Assembly (NCBI GenBank): GCA_964427855.1
Contig: CAYRVH010000006.1
Location: 1 to 64,000 of the forward strand
DNA from: JAUPKT01 sp964427855
GTDB lineage: Bacteria; Desulfobacterota; Desulfomonilia; Desulfomonilales; Desulfomonilaceae
Direction: 5' to 3'
Length of the DNA stretch: 64,000 nucleotides
How positions within the stretch are numbered: position 1 is the first letter of the stretch; each line of letters starts with the position of its first letter. The notes beneath the pieces were generated by a model. The model was given only the letters and a program-made list of their open reading frames with translations. It was not told the DNA's origin and searched no databases. Both the position numbers and the translations under genes were made by a program. Positions 44,693 through 53,335 of the stretch are shown in pieces.

Positions 44693-45775
44693 TCAATGAT
44701 CTTTGGCTTTGCGCTCCTTCCCGTTTCGCACGCTGATCATCTCCGCCACGATTGAAACGGCTATTTCTTGGGGAGTTTCTCCGCCAATATCAATCCCTAT
44801 GGGAGCGTAGACCCTTGACAGGTCCGACGCCGTGAATCCTTCCTTGAGCAGATCATTGAAAATCAATGTGGTCTTTCGCCGAGATCCGATCATCCCTATA
44901 TATCCCGCTGATGTCCGCAGCGCCGCGTGGAGGACTGTGCGGTCATGGAGGTGGCCTCGGGTCACAATCACCACAAAGGCATGGTCATCTATCTCCATGC
45001 CTGCGAATGCATGATGAAAGGAATCGAGCACCTTGATCTCGTCTGCTTCAGGGATCCTTTGGGGGTTCGCAAACTCCGCCCTATCGTCGAGCACCACCAC
45101 GCGAAAATCTGCGAATGAGGCGAGCTGAGCTACGCATACGCCCACGTGGCCGCCCCCGAAAATATAGGCGGTGCATTGAGGTCGCAGCCATTCGAGGTAT
45201 ATCACGTTCTCGCCGCCTGGCAATGGCAGCAACTGGGCTGAACGCATGAGCCGCACAGGTGGAGCAGCCTTGATGGCCCATTCGTCCTGGGGGAATCCCC
45301 CTATTCTTGTCCCATCGTGTCTCAAGAGCAGTCGAGGCAAGGGCTCCTTTGTTTTTCCGCCGATGGGGAGGTCAACTCGAGTAAACAGATAGCCTGAAGA
45401 CCGACCTGAAACTATGTCCCAAATGTTTCGGAAAATGCTCTCCTGGGTTTTATCTGAAGCGGAAATTCTCTCGATAAGGACGTCCGCATCGCCGCCGCAG
45501 AGCATATCGCTGGACGAAAGCACGTCCGACCCTTTGAAGGTGAAAAATATCCTCGAAGACAAGCCGGAACGCAAGGATTCAAGGGCGCTTTCATAGACTC
45601 TTGCTTCAAAAAGGCCTCCGCCAATGGTTCCGAACAGGTTCCCTGCTTCATTGACAAGCAACCTCGTGCCCGCGTGTCGCGGCGAAGAGCCATTCACGGC
45701 CAGTATAGTGGCAATCACAAAATCCTGGCCGCTGTCAAAATGTTCGATCATTTTCTTCCATATATTCGGTATCAC
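44693..45775 (-). CDS. XdhC/CoxI-family molybdoenzyme maturation protein
   Basis: 360 aa. N-terminal XdhC_CoxI domain with VIATILAVNGSSPRHAGTRL and LFGTIGGGLFEARVYESAL. C-terminal Rossmann domain with AYIFGGGHVGVCVAQLA, VVLDDRAEFANPQRIPEAD and YIGMIGSRRKTTLIF. Family members bind molybdenum cofactor and help sulfurate or insert it into xanthine-dehydrogenase-type enzymes. No such enzyme is in the window. It lies downstream of two moeA-like genes on the same strand. Confidence 0.88.
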   Translation of the reverse strand: MIPNIWKKMIEHFDSGQDFVIATILAVNGSSPRHAGTRLLVNEAGNLFGTIGGGLFEARVYESALESLRSGLSSRIFFTFKGSDVLSSSDMLCGGDADVLIERISASDKTQESIFRNIWDIVSGRSSGYLFTRVDLPIGGKTKEPLPRLLLRHDGTRIGGFPQDEWAIKAAPPVRLMRSAQLLPLPGGENVIYLEWLRPQCTAYIFGGGHVGVCVAQLASFADFRVVVLDDRAEFANPQRIPEADEIKVLDSFHHAFAGMEIDDHAFVVIVTRGHLHDRTVLHAALRTSAGYIGMIGSRRKTTLIFNDLLKEGFTASDLSRVYAPIGIDIGGETPQEIAVSIVAEMISVRNGKERKAKDH

Positions 45776-45778
45776 TGT

Positions 45779-45925
45779 TCATCCCCTGGTGGTCATCATG
45801 AACTGCCCGGTATCCCGATGCAGAGCTTTATAGTCGCTTTCACAGTACGGGCGCGCAAAAAGAATGTCAAGTCTGCCCTTTTGCTGGAAATTGCGAGTGG
45901 CACGTCCAAGATAGGGGGGCGGCAC
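45779..45925 (-). CDS. Small ORF between moeA-like and xdhC genes, 48 aa
   Basis: GTG at 45925 is preceded by TAAGGAATAC, whose TAA is the stop of the MoeA fusion. Product 48 aa with PPPYLGRATRNFQQKG, RLDILFARPYC and ESDYKALHRDTGQFMMTTRG. It ends 4 bases before the XdhC start. Not recognised, and it could be chance; tight spacing is the main support. Confidence 0.35.
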   Translation of the reverse strand: MPPPYLGRATRNFQQKGRLDILFARPYCESDYKALHRDTGQFMMTTRG

Positions 45926-45932
45926 GTATTCC

Positions 45933-47855
45933 TTACGGCCTTGACATCTCCTCTCCGGTTTTTTCCACGCCATAGCCGCCTAATCTCTTTACGCGCTCCT
46001 TGAAGGATTGACTCCTGAGAGTCTCTATAAGAGTTCGAATGGCGGGGTAGCCCATAAACTCCTCGGGAATCACCAAATCATATTCTTCGGTCGCGACGGG
46101 TATGAAGTCGAGCCCTAGTGCCTGCGCTGCGGCAAGTATGCCCATTCCCACGTCAGCGACCCCCGAAAGAACGGCGACTGCAACCGAGGTGTGGGTGAAT
46201 TCTTCCAGGTCATACCCCTGAATACTCTGTGGATCAATGTTCCTCTGCTGCAAGCAGTAATCGAGCAATACACGAGTGCCGGCGCCGGCCTGGCGATTGA
46301 TAAATGTGACATCCTGTCTGGTGAGGTCGTGAAAGTCCCATATCCCTTTCGGATTGTTCTTCGCCACGATAAAGCCTTGTTCTCTCATGGCCCCGTGAAA
46401 CATCCTTACCTTCATTTCTGGAATGTATTTATCTATGTATGACCAATTATATATGCCTGTTTCGGGGTCCAAAAGGTGAGCCGTTGCGACGTGCGCGTTG
46501 CCTTTTTTCAAGGCAAGCAAGCCGCCCAAGCTGCCGACATGACTCGATGAGAGGAAGAGATTGCGCTTTCGCAACTCGTCATCGAGGATATCCAGCATGA
46601 GGTCGTGGCTGCCAATGGAGACGATGGTTTTGTCAATGTCTCGGGGATCTCTCAACAGTTCCACCTTGACAACGGCTTCACGATCTATCCCTTCTGACCT
46701 TAAGGGTATGCGGATGATGCCATCTGCTCTTGCCAGCGTAGTGATGGAGCCTGCGCCTCGGGGGAGCGGCGCTGCGATGATCCTGTTGCGGACTTTGCCG
46801 AGTTTTACCCGAAAAAATTCTTCACGGCCTAATTTGGACGACACTTTCTTCGTGATAATTGCGGAGACGGTAGGTCTTGACCAGCCTGGCAATCCCTGCA
46901 TTCGCCTTAGGAGGGGCGCTGCGAAGAGTTCGAAGGAGAGAACGGAAGACACGGGATAGCCAGGATTTCCTATGATGGGCTTGCCCTCGATAAGACCCAA
47001 GATGGTGGGTTTGCCCGGCATCATGGCCACTCCATGTACAAGCAGTTCGCCCATGTTTCTGATCGCTGCTGCCGTATAATCTTCGCTCCCGGCAGACGAT
47101 CCGGCGTTGATTACCACAATGTGCGCTTGAGAGGCTATTGCGTCGCGGATGGCGGCTTTGATCAAATCGTATTCATCTCTCACGATGGGTTTTCTAACGG
47201 GGATTCCTCCGTGATCTCGTACGAGTCCTGCGAGCATCACAGTGTTGAATTCGATGGCTTTCCATTTGCCGGCAGTCTGGTTGAAGAATTCTTCGGGTTC
47301 CACAAGTTCGGTTCCCGTCGGGATGAGCCACACAAGAGGTTTCTCCACCACTTCAACACGAGTGACGCCTGCTGAGAGTAGAGCCCCGAGATCATACGCC
47401 GTAATTTGATATCTGGCCGGCAGGATCATTTCCGAAGCCACGAAATCTTCGCCAACTCTTCGTACGTTTTCCCAGGGGACCAGGGCTTTTTCGATCTGAA
47501 ACTCTGCGTCTGTAGTAAAATGGACGTTCTCGATCATTACCACCGCGTCAACTCCATCCATGATAGGTTGACCAGTGTTGATCGGCCACGCATTTATTCC
47601 AAGCTGGAAGGACACAGGCGTATCAGGTCCCGCGCCGTAGCTGTCCCTGGCCCTGATGGCGAAACCATCCATAGCAGCCGCATGAAAACGGGGCGAGGAT
47701 AGCCTTGCATGCACTGGGGCAGCCGTAACGCGCCCCTTGGCTTCCAGGACCGATACATATTCAGAGCCGGGATAAGCGCTCGTGGGGACTCGGCTCAAAA
47801 AAAGTTCCAGCGCCTCCGCCTGAGTTTTCATGTCGAGATAGATGTTGCGTCTCAA
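45933..47855 (-). CDS. MoeA-like molybdopterin protein with periplasmic-binding-protein-like domain
   Basis: About 640 aa. The N-terminal ~400 residues are MoeA: LRRNIYLDMKTQAEALELF, AMDGFAIRARD, HIVVINAGSSAGSEDYTAAA and PIIGNPGYPVSSVLSFE. The C-terminal ~220 residues are a substrate-binding fold like LysR/ModE-type PBP domains (SSHVGSLGGLLALKKGNAHV, VADVGMGILAAAQALGLDFI). This fusion is known in anaerobes and may couple molybdate/tungstate or cofactor sensing. The start is placed at TTG 47855 (AGGATAAC before it) because the RRNIYL N-terminus is conserved; ATG at 47873 and 47831 are alternatives. It overlaps the upstream moeA. Confidence 0.88.
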   Translation of the reverse strand: MRRNIYLDMKTQAEALELFLSRVPTSAYPGSEYVSVLEAKGRVTAAPVHARLSSPRFHAAAMDGFAIRARDSYGAGPDTPVSFQLGINAWPINTGQPIMDGVDAVVMIENVHFTTDAEFQIEKALVPWENVRRVGEDFVASEMILPARYQITAYDLGALLSAGVTRVEVVEKPLVWLIPTGTELVEPEEFFNQTAGKWKAIEFNTVMLAGLVRDHGGIPVRKPIVRDEYDLIKAAIRDAIASQAHIVVINAGSSAGSEDYTAAAIRNMGELLVHGVAMMPGKPTILGLIEGKPIIGNPGYPVSSVLSFELFAAPLLRRMQGLPGWSRPTVSAIITKKVSSKLGREEFFRVKLGKVRNRIIAAPLPRGAGSITTLARADGIIRIPLRSEGIDREAVVKVELLRDPRDIDKTIVSIGSHDLMLDILDDELRKRNLFLSSSHVGSLGGLLALKKGNAHVATAHLLDPETGIYNWSYIDKYIPEMKVRMFHGAMREQGFIVAKNNPKGIWDFHDLTRQDVTFINRQAGAGTRVLLDYCLQQRNIDPQSIQGYDLEEFTHTSVAVAVLSGVADVGMGILAAAQALGLDFIPVATEEYDLVIPEEFMGYPAIRTLIETLRSQSFKERVKRLGGYGVEKTGEEMSRP

Positions 47856-49110
47856 TGTTATCCTCACTTGCATTGCTGAAAAGATAGATTCTTACCACAT
47901 CCCCTTTGTACAGACCTTCACAGCCTTCATCGATGACCAAATAACCGTGAGCCCTGACCATTGCGGATATTATGCCGGACTTGGCGGCGAGGGGGGCGGC
48001 AACGAGTGTGTTCGCCTCCCTGTGCAGTGTCACCCTGACAAAATCCTTCCGACCCTCTTTGGAGGCAATGTTGCGGCTTAAAATGGCTTTGCAACTCGGG
48101 CGCAAAAAAGGTCTTAGAACCTGCTCGCCGCCGAGCTGTCGGATGAGCGGGACGATAAAGTTTTCAAAGCAAATCAAGGCGCTGGCCGGGTGACCAGGGA
48201 GTCCCACCACAGGCTGCGCGCCAATTCTGGCCACGATGAGGGGTTTGCCCGGCGAGATGGAGACGCCGTGCACGAGCACCTGGGAATCGGGAAAAGAGAG
48301 AATCGCATTCAGCGCAATGTCTCTATTCCCCATGGAACTGCCCCCTGATATCAATACCACGTCGCACGCGTCGAGGGCCTTCTTCAATCCGCGTACCATG
48401 TCATCCATCGTGTCACTCACCAATCCTATCCATTCCGGCGCCGCATAGGCGTCCTTGACTGCCCCGCCCAAGACATAGCGGTTGACATCCCGCACGCATC
48501 CAGGGGCTGGGGCTTGCTCTATCGGGACTATTTCGTCGCCGGAGCTGATGATGCCGACGGATACTTTACGAAATACTCGCACTTCTGATTTGCCTGCTGC
48601 CGCCAAAAGTCCCAGGTCTTGAGGCCGCAGTCGGCGGCCTTTGCTGAGAAGCATTTGACCGGCCTTGAAATCTTCGCCCCTACGGACTACGTTTTCAAAC
48701 GGCGCAACCGCTCTGAAGACCTCTATGGCGTCAGGACCCGCCTCCTCGGTGTGCTCGACCATCACCACAGCGTCGGCATTAACGGGCAGAGCGCCGCCGG
48801 TAAAAATTCTCATGGCCGTTCCTTTACCCAGGAGTTCCCCAGGCATTCCACCCATCGAAGACTCGCCGATGATAGTGAGCAGCGCTGGATTTGTTTCTGT
48901 CGCTCCAAAGGTATCCACGCACCGGACGGCAAAACCGTCCATGGTGGAGCGATGAAACCCGGGACAATCTTCCGAAGCGATCACAGTTTCGGCAAGGACT
49001 CGATGTATCGCATTTTCAAGGCGTATTTTTTCGTCCTCGAGCGGTTTGAACATTCTCAAGGATTCCAAGACCTCTTGGCAAGAGACTACGTTAAAAAAGG
49101 GCTTCATCAT
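47761..49110 (-). CDS. moeA: Molybdopterin molybdotransferase MoeA
   Basis: 449 aa. MoeA inserts molybdate into molybdopterin-AMP. Motifs: HRSTMDGFAVRCVDTFGATE, VMVEHTEE, DVVLISGGSSMGNRDIALNA and QPVVGLPGHPASALICF. The fold normally ends soon after GDVVRIYLF; here ~38 extra residues (NASEDNIETQHLSRHENSGG) run into and overlap the next gene by about 95 bases, unusual for an operon and perhaps a sign of a frame change at the 3' end. It heads a minus-strand moeA-moeA/PBP-xdhC cluster. Confidence 0.9.
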   Translation of the reverse strand: MMKPFFNVVSCQEVLESLRMFKPLEDEKIRLENAIHRVLAETVIASEDCPGFHRSTMDGFAVRCVDTFGATETNPALLTIIGESSMGGMPGELLGKGTAMRIFTGGALPVNADAVVMVEHTEEAGPDAIEVFRAVAPFENVVRRGEDFKAGQMLLSKGRRLRPQDLGLLAAAGKSEVRVFRKVSVGIISSGDEIVPIEQAPAPGCVRDVNRYVLGGAVKDAYAAPEWIGLVSDTMDDMVRGLKKALDACDVVLISGGSSMGNRDIALNAILSFPDSQVLVHGVSISPGKPLIVARIGAQPVVGLPGHPASALICFENFIVPLIRQLGGEQVLRPFLRPSCKAILSRNIASKEGRKDFVRVTLHREANTLVAAPLAAKSGIISAMVRAHGYLVIDEGCEGLYKGDVVRIYLFSNASEDNIETQHLSRHENSGGGAGTFFEPSPHERLSRL

Positions 49111-49353
49111 GGTGTATCCGTGCTATTGGACAGAATCGGGTGAGCGTAGTGCACATCGTGTAAGTATAGCAATCGGGGAGGGTTATGTCAAAAATGGCCC
49201 AACGGTTTTTTCGTATGTTGCCACAGAAAACCTCAAGAGCAGGAAAAAACGGTCGCGAAAATCGACATTTCTAACCTTTTTTGGTATGTTTTCTCACGTC
49301 TGGCCAATTTTTTCTCGGTGTTGTTCATTGCCATAAAGCGCGAGTCAAAAACC
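49111..49353. other. Divergent intergenic region, moeA and MFS gene
   Basis: About 240 bases between two divergent starts. I see no certain promoter or moco-type riboswitch, and no clear ribosome site before the MFS ATG at 49354. Confidence 0.35.
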
Positions 49354-50652
49354 ATGGAACAGTCACTGAAAAGAAAAGTGTTGCGCTATCGCTGGGCCAT
49401 CTTTTGGGTGATGGCCGTGGCCTATGTGTTTGTGTATTTTCATCGGCTCTGCCCCGCCGTTGTGGCGCTTGACCTGCAAAAAGACCTCGCAGTGACAGGC
49501 GGTTTCATGGGCCTTCTTGCCTCGGCATATTTCTACCCGTACGCCATCATGCAGCTCCCCGCGGGACTCCTTTCGGACTCGATAGGGCCGCGTAAGACCG
49601 TCACTGTTTTTTTGAGTCTTGCAGGGATTGGGAGCATCGTTTTCGGTATGACCCCGGGCGTGGGGATTGCCGTGGCTTCAAGAGTTCTCGTGGGGATAGG
49701 GGTTTCCATGGTGTTTATCCCCACGATGAAGATTCTCTCCCAATGGTTCCGGGTGAGCGAATTTGCGTTCATGACGGCCATACTCAACACTATGGGCGGC
49801 ATGGGCGCGTTGACTGCTGCGACGCCTCTTGCCCTTATGACAGGATATTTCGGATGGCGGCTGTCGTTCGAATTGATCGGCATTGGAACGGTTGCCATCG
49901 CGGCGATTGTATGGCTTTTGGTTCGCAATCGACCGGAAGACAGAGGATGGCCTTCGCTGGCTGAAATAGATAATGTAGGAACAGAGCCTCCCCCTCCTCC
50001 TCAAATCATACCTCTTTGGGAAGGGGCCAAAAAGGTCGTCACCGAAAGATATTTTTGGCCCATTGCCGTGTGGTTTTTCTGTCTGGTAGGCATTTTCTTT
50101 AGTTTTGGCGGCCTCTGGGCTGGTCCATACCTCATGCATGTGTACGGGATGAGTAGGGCCGAGGCCGGCCATATACTCAATATGATTGCAGTGGGACTTA
50201 TCGTAGGGAGCCCTCTCATGAGCGCCTTGTCTGACCGTTTTTTGCAAAGTCGCAAGAAAGTGTTGATGCTTTTTTCGGCCCTTTTGGTGATACTCATTGC
50301 GATTCTAAATCTGTTCCCAGACCATCTACCAGTCGCTGCGCTGTACATCGGTATGTTCTTGTTCTCAGTCTCTTCGTCGGCAATTGTGGTGATCGGCTTC
50401 ACCACGACAAAGGAGCTGTTCCCCGTAGAGATCGCAGGCACATCGGTGGGGACAGTGAATCTTTTCCCGTTCCTAGGCGGCGCGATCTTGCAGCCTGTGC
50501 TTGGGTGGGTCCTTGAATGGTACCCCAAAACCTCTGCCGGCGCGTATTCCCTTGACGGCTACCAAGCGGTCTTTCTCGTGCTCCTCGTGGTTTCTCTTGC
50601 GGCGTTGGTCAGTTCACTTTTCATGAAAGAGACCTTTCCCTCGCGGAAATAG
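49354..50652 (+). CDS. Major facilitator superfamily transporter
   Basis: 432 aa from the Met at 49354 (MEQSLKRKVLRYRWAIFW). Twelve hydrophobic segments; MFS signature between TM2 and TM3: GLLSDSIGPRKTVTVFLSLA. Second half begins VVTERYFWPIAVWFFCLVGI and includes the paired loop ALSDRFLQSRKKVL. Resembles sugar-phosphate/dicarboxylate or nitrate-type MFS proteins in length, but substrate is unclear. Divergent from the moeA cluster, so no operon partner. Confidence 0.85.
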   Translation: MEQSLKRKVLRYRWAIFWVMAVAYVFVYFHRLCPAVVALDLQKDLAVTGGFMGLLASAYFYPYAIMQLPAGLLSDSIGPRKTVTVFLSLAGIGSIVFGMTPGVGIAVASRVLVGIGVSMVFIPTMKILSQWFRVSEFAFMTAILNTMGGMGALTAATPLALMTGYFGWRLSFELIGIGTVAIAAIVWLLVRNRPEDRGWPSLAEIDNVGTEPPPPPQIIPLWEGAKKVVTERYFWPIAVWFFCLVGIFFSFGGLWAGPYLMHVYGMSRAEAGHILNMIAVGLIVGSPLMSALSDRFLQSRKKVLMLFSALLVILIAILNLFPDHLPVAALYIGMFLFSVSSSAIVVIGFTTTKELFPVEIAGTSVGTVNLFPFLGGAILQPVLGWVLEWYPKTSAGAYSLDGYQAVFLVLLVVSLAALVSSLFMKETFPSRK

Positions 50653-50840
50653 TTCAGCATCTCGAACGCGTTTGAGCGCAGACGCGATGAGTCTCCTACT
50701 ACCCATGGAAGATCGATTCATTCTGGTCCCATGGGCGACTCATGACGCAGCGTGACGCCGATTATAGGAATTCTCGAAATTAATCACCAACGAGCTGCGC
50801 ACCTCATCATTATGTCATCCTCACGGACGCGGGGCTCCAT

Positions 50841-50924
50841 AGAGCGTTTCCCCGATTCCCATATTTATAATCAGGAAAATTTGACTTGTGGCCGTTTCCC
50901 GATTTCTCTTGAGAAAGGTTATAC
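50841..50924. repeat. Dispersed intergenic repeat, copy C
   Basis: GAGCGTTTCCCCGATTCCC and CCGATTTCTCTTGAGAAAGG match the order of blocks in copies at 4917-4996 and 13561-13643. Here the AAAGG block lies 7 bases before the ATG at 50925, so the repeat supplies the ribosome-binding site. Confidence 0.55.
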
Positions 50925-51821
50925 ATGAAGACGTTGGTGGTGCGCCCCGGAGCGCTCGGGGACACGATCCTTACCCTGCCGCTCCTTCATACCATTCGTA
51001 CGAGAGACCCCCACGGTACGCTGGTATTCCTAGGTACGAGGGCGTATGCGCCCCTGGTTCCGCCCGACGTTCAGGTGAGGGCGGTGGATGATGCAAATTC
51101 GCTATGGCTGTTTACAGAGTCGCCTGAAAATAACCCCCCGGCCGATTTCGCTTTTGATCTCGCTTATGTGATCCTTCATTCGCCGGCCGTTGTGGCGGGT
51201 AATCTGATCCGAAGCGGCGTACACACGGTCAAGATCGTCCGTCCTCAGGAAGGCAGGAACGAACACATGGTGTGCTCGCTTCATCGTGGGGCTGGCTTGC
51301 CTGTCCCTGAACCGGCGCCAATGCTGCGCTTCCTCGCTCCAGAAAAGAGGACTTCGGCGGTATGGCTCCATCCTGGGAGCGGCAGCCCGAAGAAATGCGC
51401 GCCATTAAGTCTTTTTTTTACTATAACCAGACTCCTCAACCGCTATTACAAACTTCCCTGCGTGGTCACGGCAACAGACCAAGACTCCTTTCTCGCAGTC
51501 CAGCCCGAGTGGCAGGCGCTGTTGGCAGATTCGGGAAATCGCCTGGTTTTGAATCGGCCCATTGTGGAGGTTTGTCGCGAACTCGGGGGCGCTGCCCTTT
51601 TTGTCGGCAATGACTCTGGCATGGCTCATGTGGCAGGTGCTCTCGGCGTGAAAAGCCTCTTGTTTTTTTGCGCGACCGATCCTCGCGTGTGGGCCCCCTG
51701 GGCACCCGCAGCTCAGATACGGGTTGTGGATTGCAGAACCAACGTGCCTGACGCTGAGGCGCTCCGAATACTGCTTTCTGATGTCTTGGTTGCGGACGAG
51801 ATAGATTGTCTCCAAAGATAA
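50925..51821 (+). CDS. Glycosyltransferase family 9 (heptosyltransferase-like)
   Basis: 298 aa, somewhat short. N-terminal KTLVVRPGALGDTILTLPLL is typical for GT9 heptosyltransferases; C-terminal half has AVWLHPGSGSPKKCAPLSLF and ALFVGNDSGMAHVAGALGVK, the ADP-heptose pocket. Such enzymes extend the lipopolysaccharide inner core from the cytoplasm. Stand-alone gene with its ribosome site inside repeat copy C. Confidence 0.88.
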   Translation: MKTLVVRPGALGDTILTLPLLHTIRTRDPHGTLVFLGTRAYAPLVPPDVQVRAVDDANSLWLFTESPENNPPADFAFDLAYVILHSPAVVAGNLIRSGVHTVKIVRPQEGRNEHMVCSLHRGAGLPVPEPAPMLRFLAPEKRTSAVWLHPGSGSPKKCAPLSLFFTITRLLNRYYKLPCVVTATDQDSFLAVQPEWQALLADSGNRLVLNRPIVEVCRELGGAALFVGNDSGMAHVAGALGVKSLLFFCATDPRVWAPWAPAAQIRVVDCRTNVPDAEALRILLSDVLVADEIDCLQR

Positions 51822-52105
51822 AGTGATTTACGCGCGAGAGGTATGTGCGTGAGGGGGGGGCGAGGGGCGTATGTTTTGCGCGGGAGCGCGCTCTGACGCA
51901 TATACGGTAAAGCGCTATATAGATAATAATAAAAAGAAGTTAAACGCATTTCTTCAAAATAAAGGGCCAGCATCCAGGCTCAAAAGTAAAATTAAATTCT
52001 CGCTTTTTTGTCTAAATACCCATTCCTCAATATTTTTTTCTTGACATACAAAAAAATACCTTTAATTGTTCCTGATAACGAATCGTTGTCTCTTGGAGGG
52101 AGGGT
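51822..52105 (+). promoter_or_regulatory. AT-rich promoter region of second beta-barrel gene
   Basis: The interval is AT-rich from 51905 on. TTGACA lies at 52041-52046, with a weak -10 TAATTG at 52063-52068 (16-base spacer); TGATAA further on is another option. GGAGGGAGGGT directly precedes the ATG at 52106. Confidence 0.5.
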
Positions 52106-53104
52106 ATGACTCTAGTAAAACCCATTATAGTATTGGTATATCTAATTTTTCTGTTGACCATGAGCGGCAGTGAAAGCGTCGCATGGAACTACAGAGAAGC
52201 TGCCTTTGTCCCACACGCGAACCAGCAATCGCAAAGCCCCCAGCCGCAACAAAATGACGTGGCTAAAGTAAAACAAAAGAAGATCGTCAAGGTCAAGCCG
52301 CCGCAGGCTCAGGTCGCTCCCCAGACCATCGAGCCTCCTCTGCCAGGCTGCATGCTCCCTATCCGTAGAGTACGAGGTTGGGAACTCGGTGGGCAGGCAT
52401 ACTTCGCCCGTACCAAAGGAACGGTCAGATTCGGAAACACATTGTTCACGCCGGCCTACGGGACAAGCCAGCTCGATCTCGATTTGAATTCTGATCTTGG
52501 GGTCCCAGAGCATCAGTGGATTGGGTCTTTTACGGCAAAGTATTTCTTCAAACCCAAATGGGCGATTCGCTACTCCGTGATGCCAGCCTTGTCGGAGACT
52601 ATGGCCTCGCCATCCAGGACTTTCAACTTCGGTCCCACGGTAAGCACCTTCGGCCTCAACACGAAGGTAAAGTGGGAACGGCTGGATCAGCGCATAGGTC
52701 TTGTATTCGACAGCATACGCACTCCTTCGAGCAGGGTTGGGGTGTTCGCAGATTACGTACGCCTCAGTGAGCGACTGCGAGTGTATCAGATGGGCGGGGC
52801 CAATACCTTTGACAATGATTTGCATCTCGCCATGGTGGGATTGGAGCTCGAGCGCTGCCTGAAATCCACCAGACTATTCAACATCCTGTCGCTTGAATGC
52901 AAGGCAGGTTTTGCCTTTGGAGATGACTCCATCGGGTCTGATCTGTCAACAGGTCTGCGCTACACCATTCCCTTGAACAACGGCCGCTGGGGCTTTGTAA
53001 AGGGCGGCTACCGTTATTTGACATTCAAGAAAAAGTATAGCGACCTCAAATCCTTCGATACTGCCATGGAGGGCGGATTCTTGGAGGCAGGTTTCATTTT
53101 CTAA
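52106..53104 (+). CDS. Outer-membrane beta-barrel-like protein (paralogue 2)
   Basis: 332 aa. Signal-like N-terminus (IIVLVYLIFLLTMSGSESVA), then a Gln/Pro/Lys linker (KQKKIVKVKPPQAQVAPQTI), a lone Cys (PLPGCMLPIRR) and a beta-rich barrel ending in Phe (LEAGFIF). Paralogous to 40452-41492: shared KVKPP linker, 'YFARTKGTVRFGN' against 'FFARIRGDARK', 'GRWGFVKGGYRYL' against 'GRFGFVKGGYQYM', and the last strand. Both start after GGAGGG. Probably a surface or porin-like protein; no specific function seen. Confidence 0.65.
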   Translation: MTLVKPIIVLVYLIFLLTMSGSESVAWNYREAAFVPHANQQSQSPQPQQNDVAKVKQKKIVKVKPPQAQVAPQTIEPPLPGCMLPIRRVRGWELGGQAYFARTKGTVRFGNTLFTPAYGTSQLDLDLNSDLGVPEHQWIGSFTAKYFFKPKWAIRYSVMPALSETMASPSRTFNFGPTVSTFGLNTKVKWERLDQRIGLVFDSIRTPSSRVGVFADYVRLSERLRVYQMGGANTFDNDLHLAMVGLELERCLKSTRLFNILSLECKAGFAFGDDSIGSDLSTGLRYTIPLNNGRWGFVKGGYRYLTFKKKYSDLKSFDTAMEGGFLEAGFIF

Positions 53105-53171
53105 GCTGCTCGAGAGGGTTGAATTCAGCGCCATGCATCCGGCCTTGCCTACCCTCTATATCGGTTGCGTT

Positions 53172-53225
53172 GAGCCCGACAAACACGGCTTTTCCCCGCT
53201 CTGTGTGTTTGCCGGGCTCTCTTTG
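53172..53225 (+). terminator. Terminator after second beta-barrel gene
   Basis: GAGCCCG-A-CAAACAC pairs with GTGTTTG-C-CGGGCTC, 14 pairs and one A-C mismatch, loop of ~18 bases, followed by TCTTTGTG. It lies about 70 bases past the stop. Confidence 0.75.
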
Positions 53226-53335
53226 TGTGGCTCTCCCCTACGTGTCTCCAAACTGTCCTGTGAGGCCTCTTGAATATCATCGTCCAATGAACATGTTATA
53301 GAGGTCAGCAAAACACCCTACGGCAGGCTGTGGTC

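Noticed and set aside
49111..49353. Moco-type riboswitch upstream of moeA
   Set aside because: No convincing set of paired stems seen; sequence is short and partly AT-rich.
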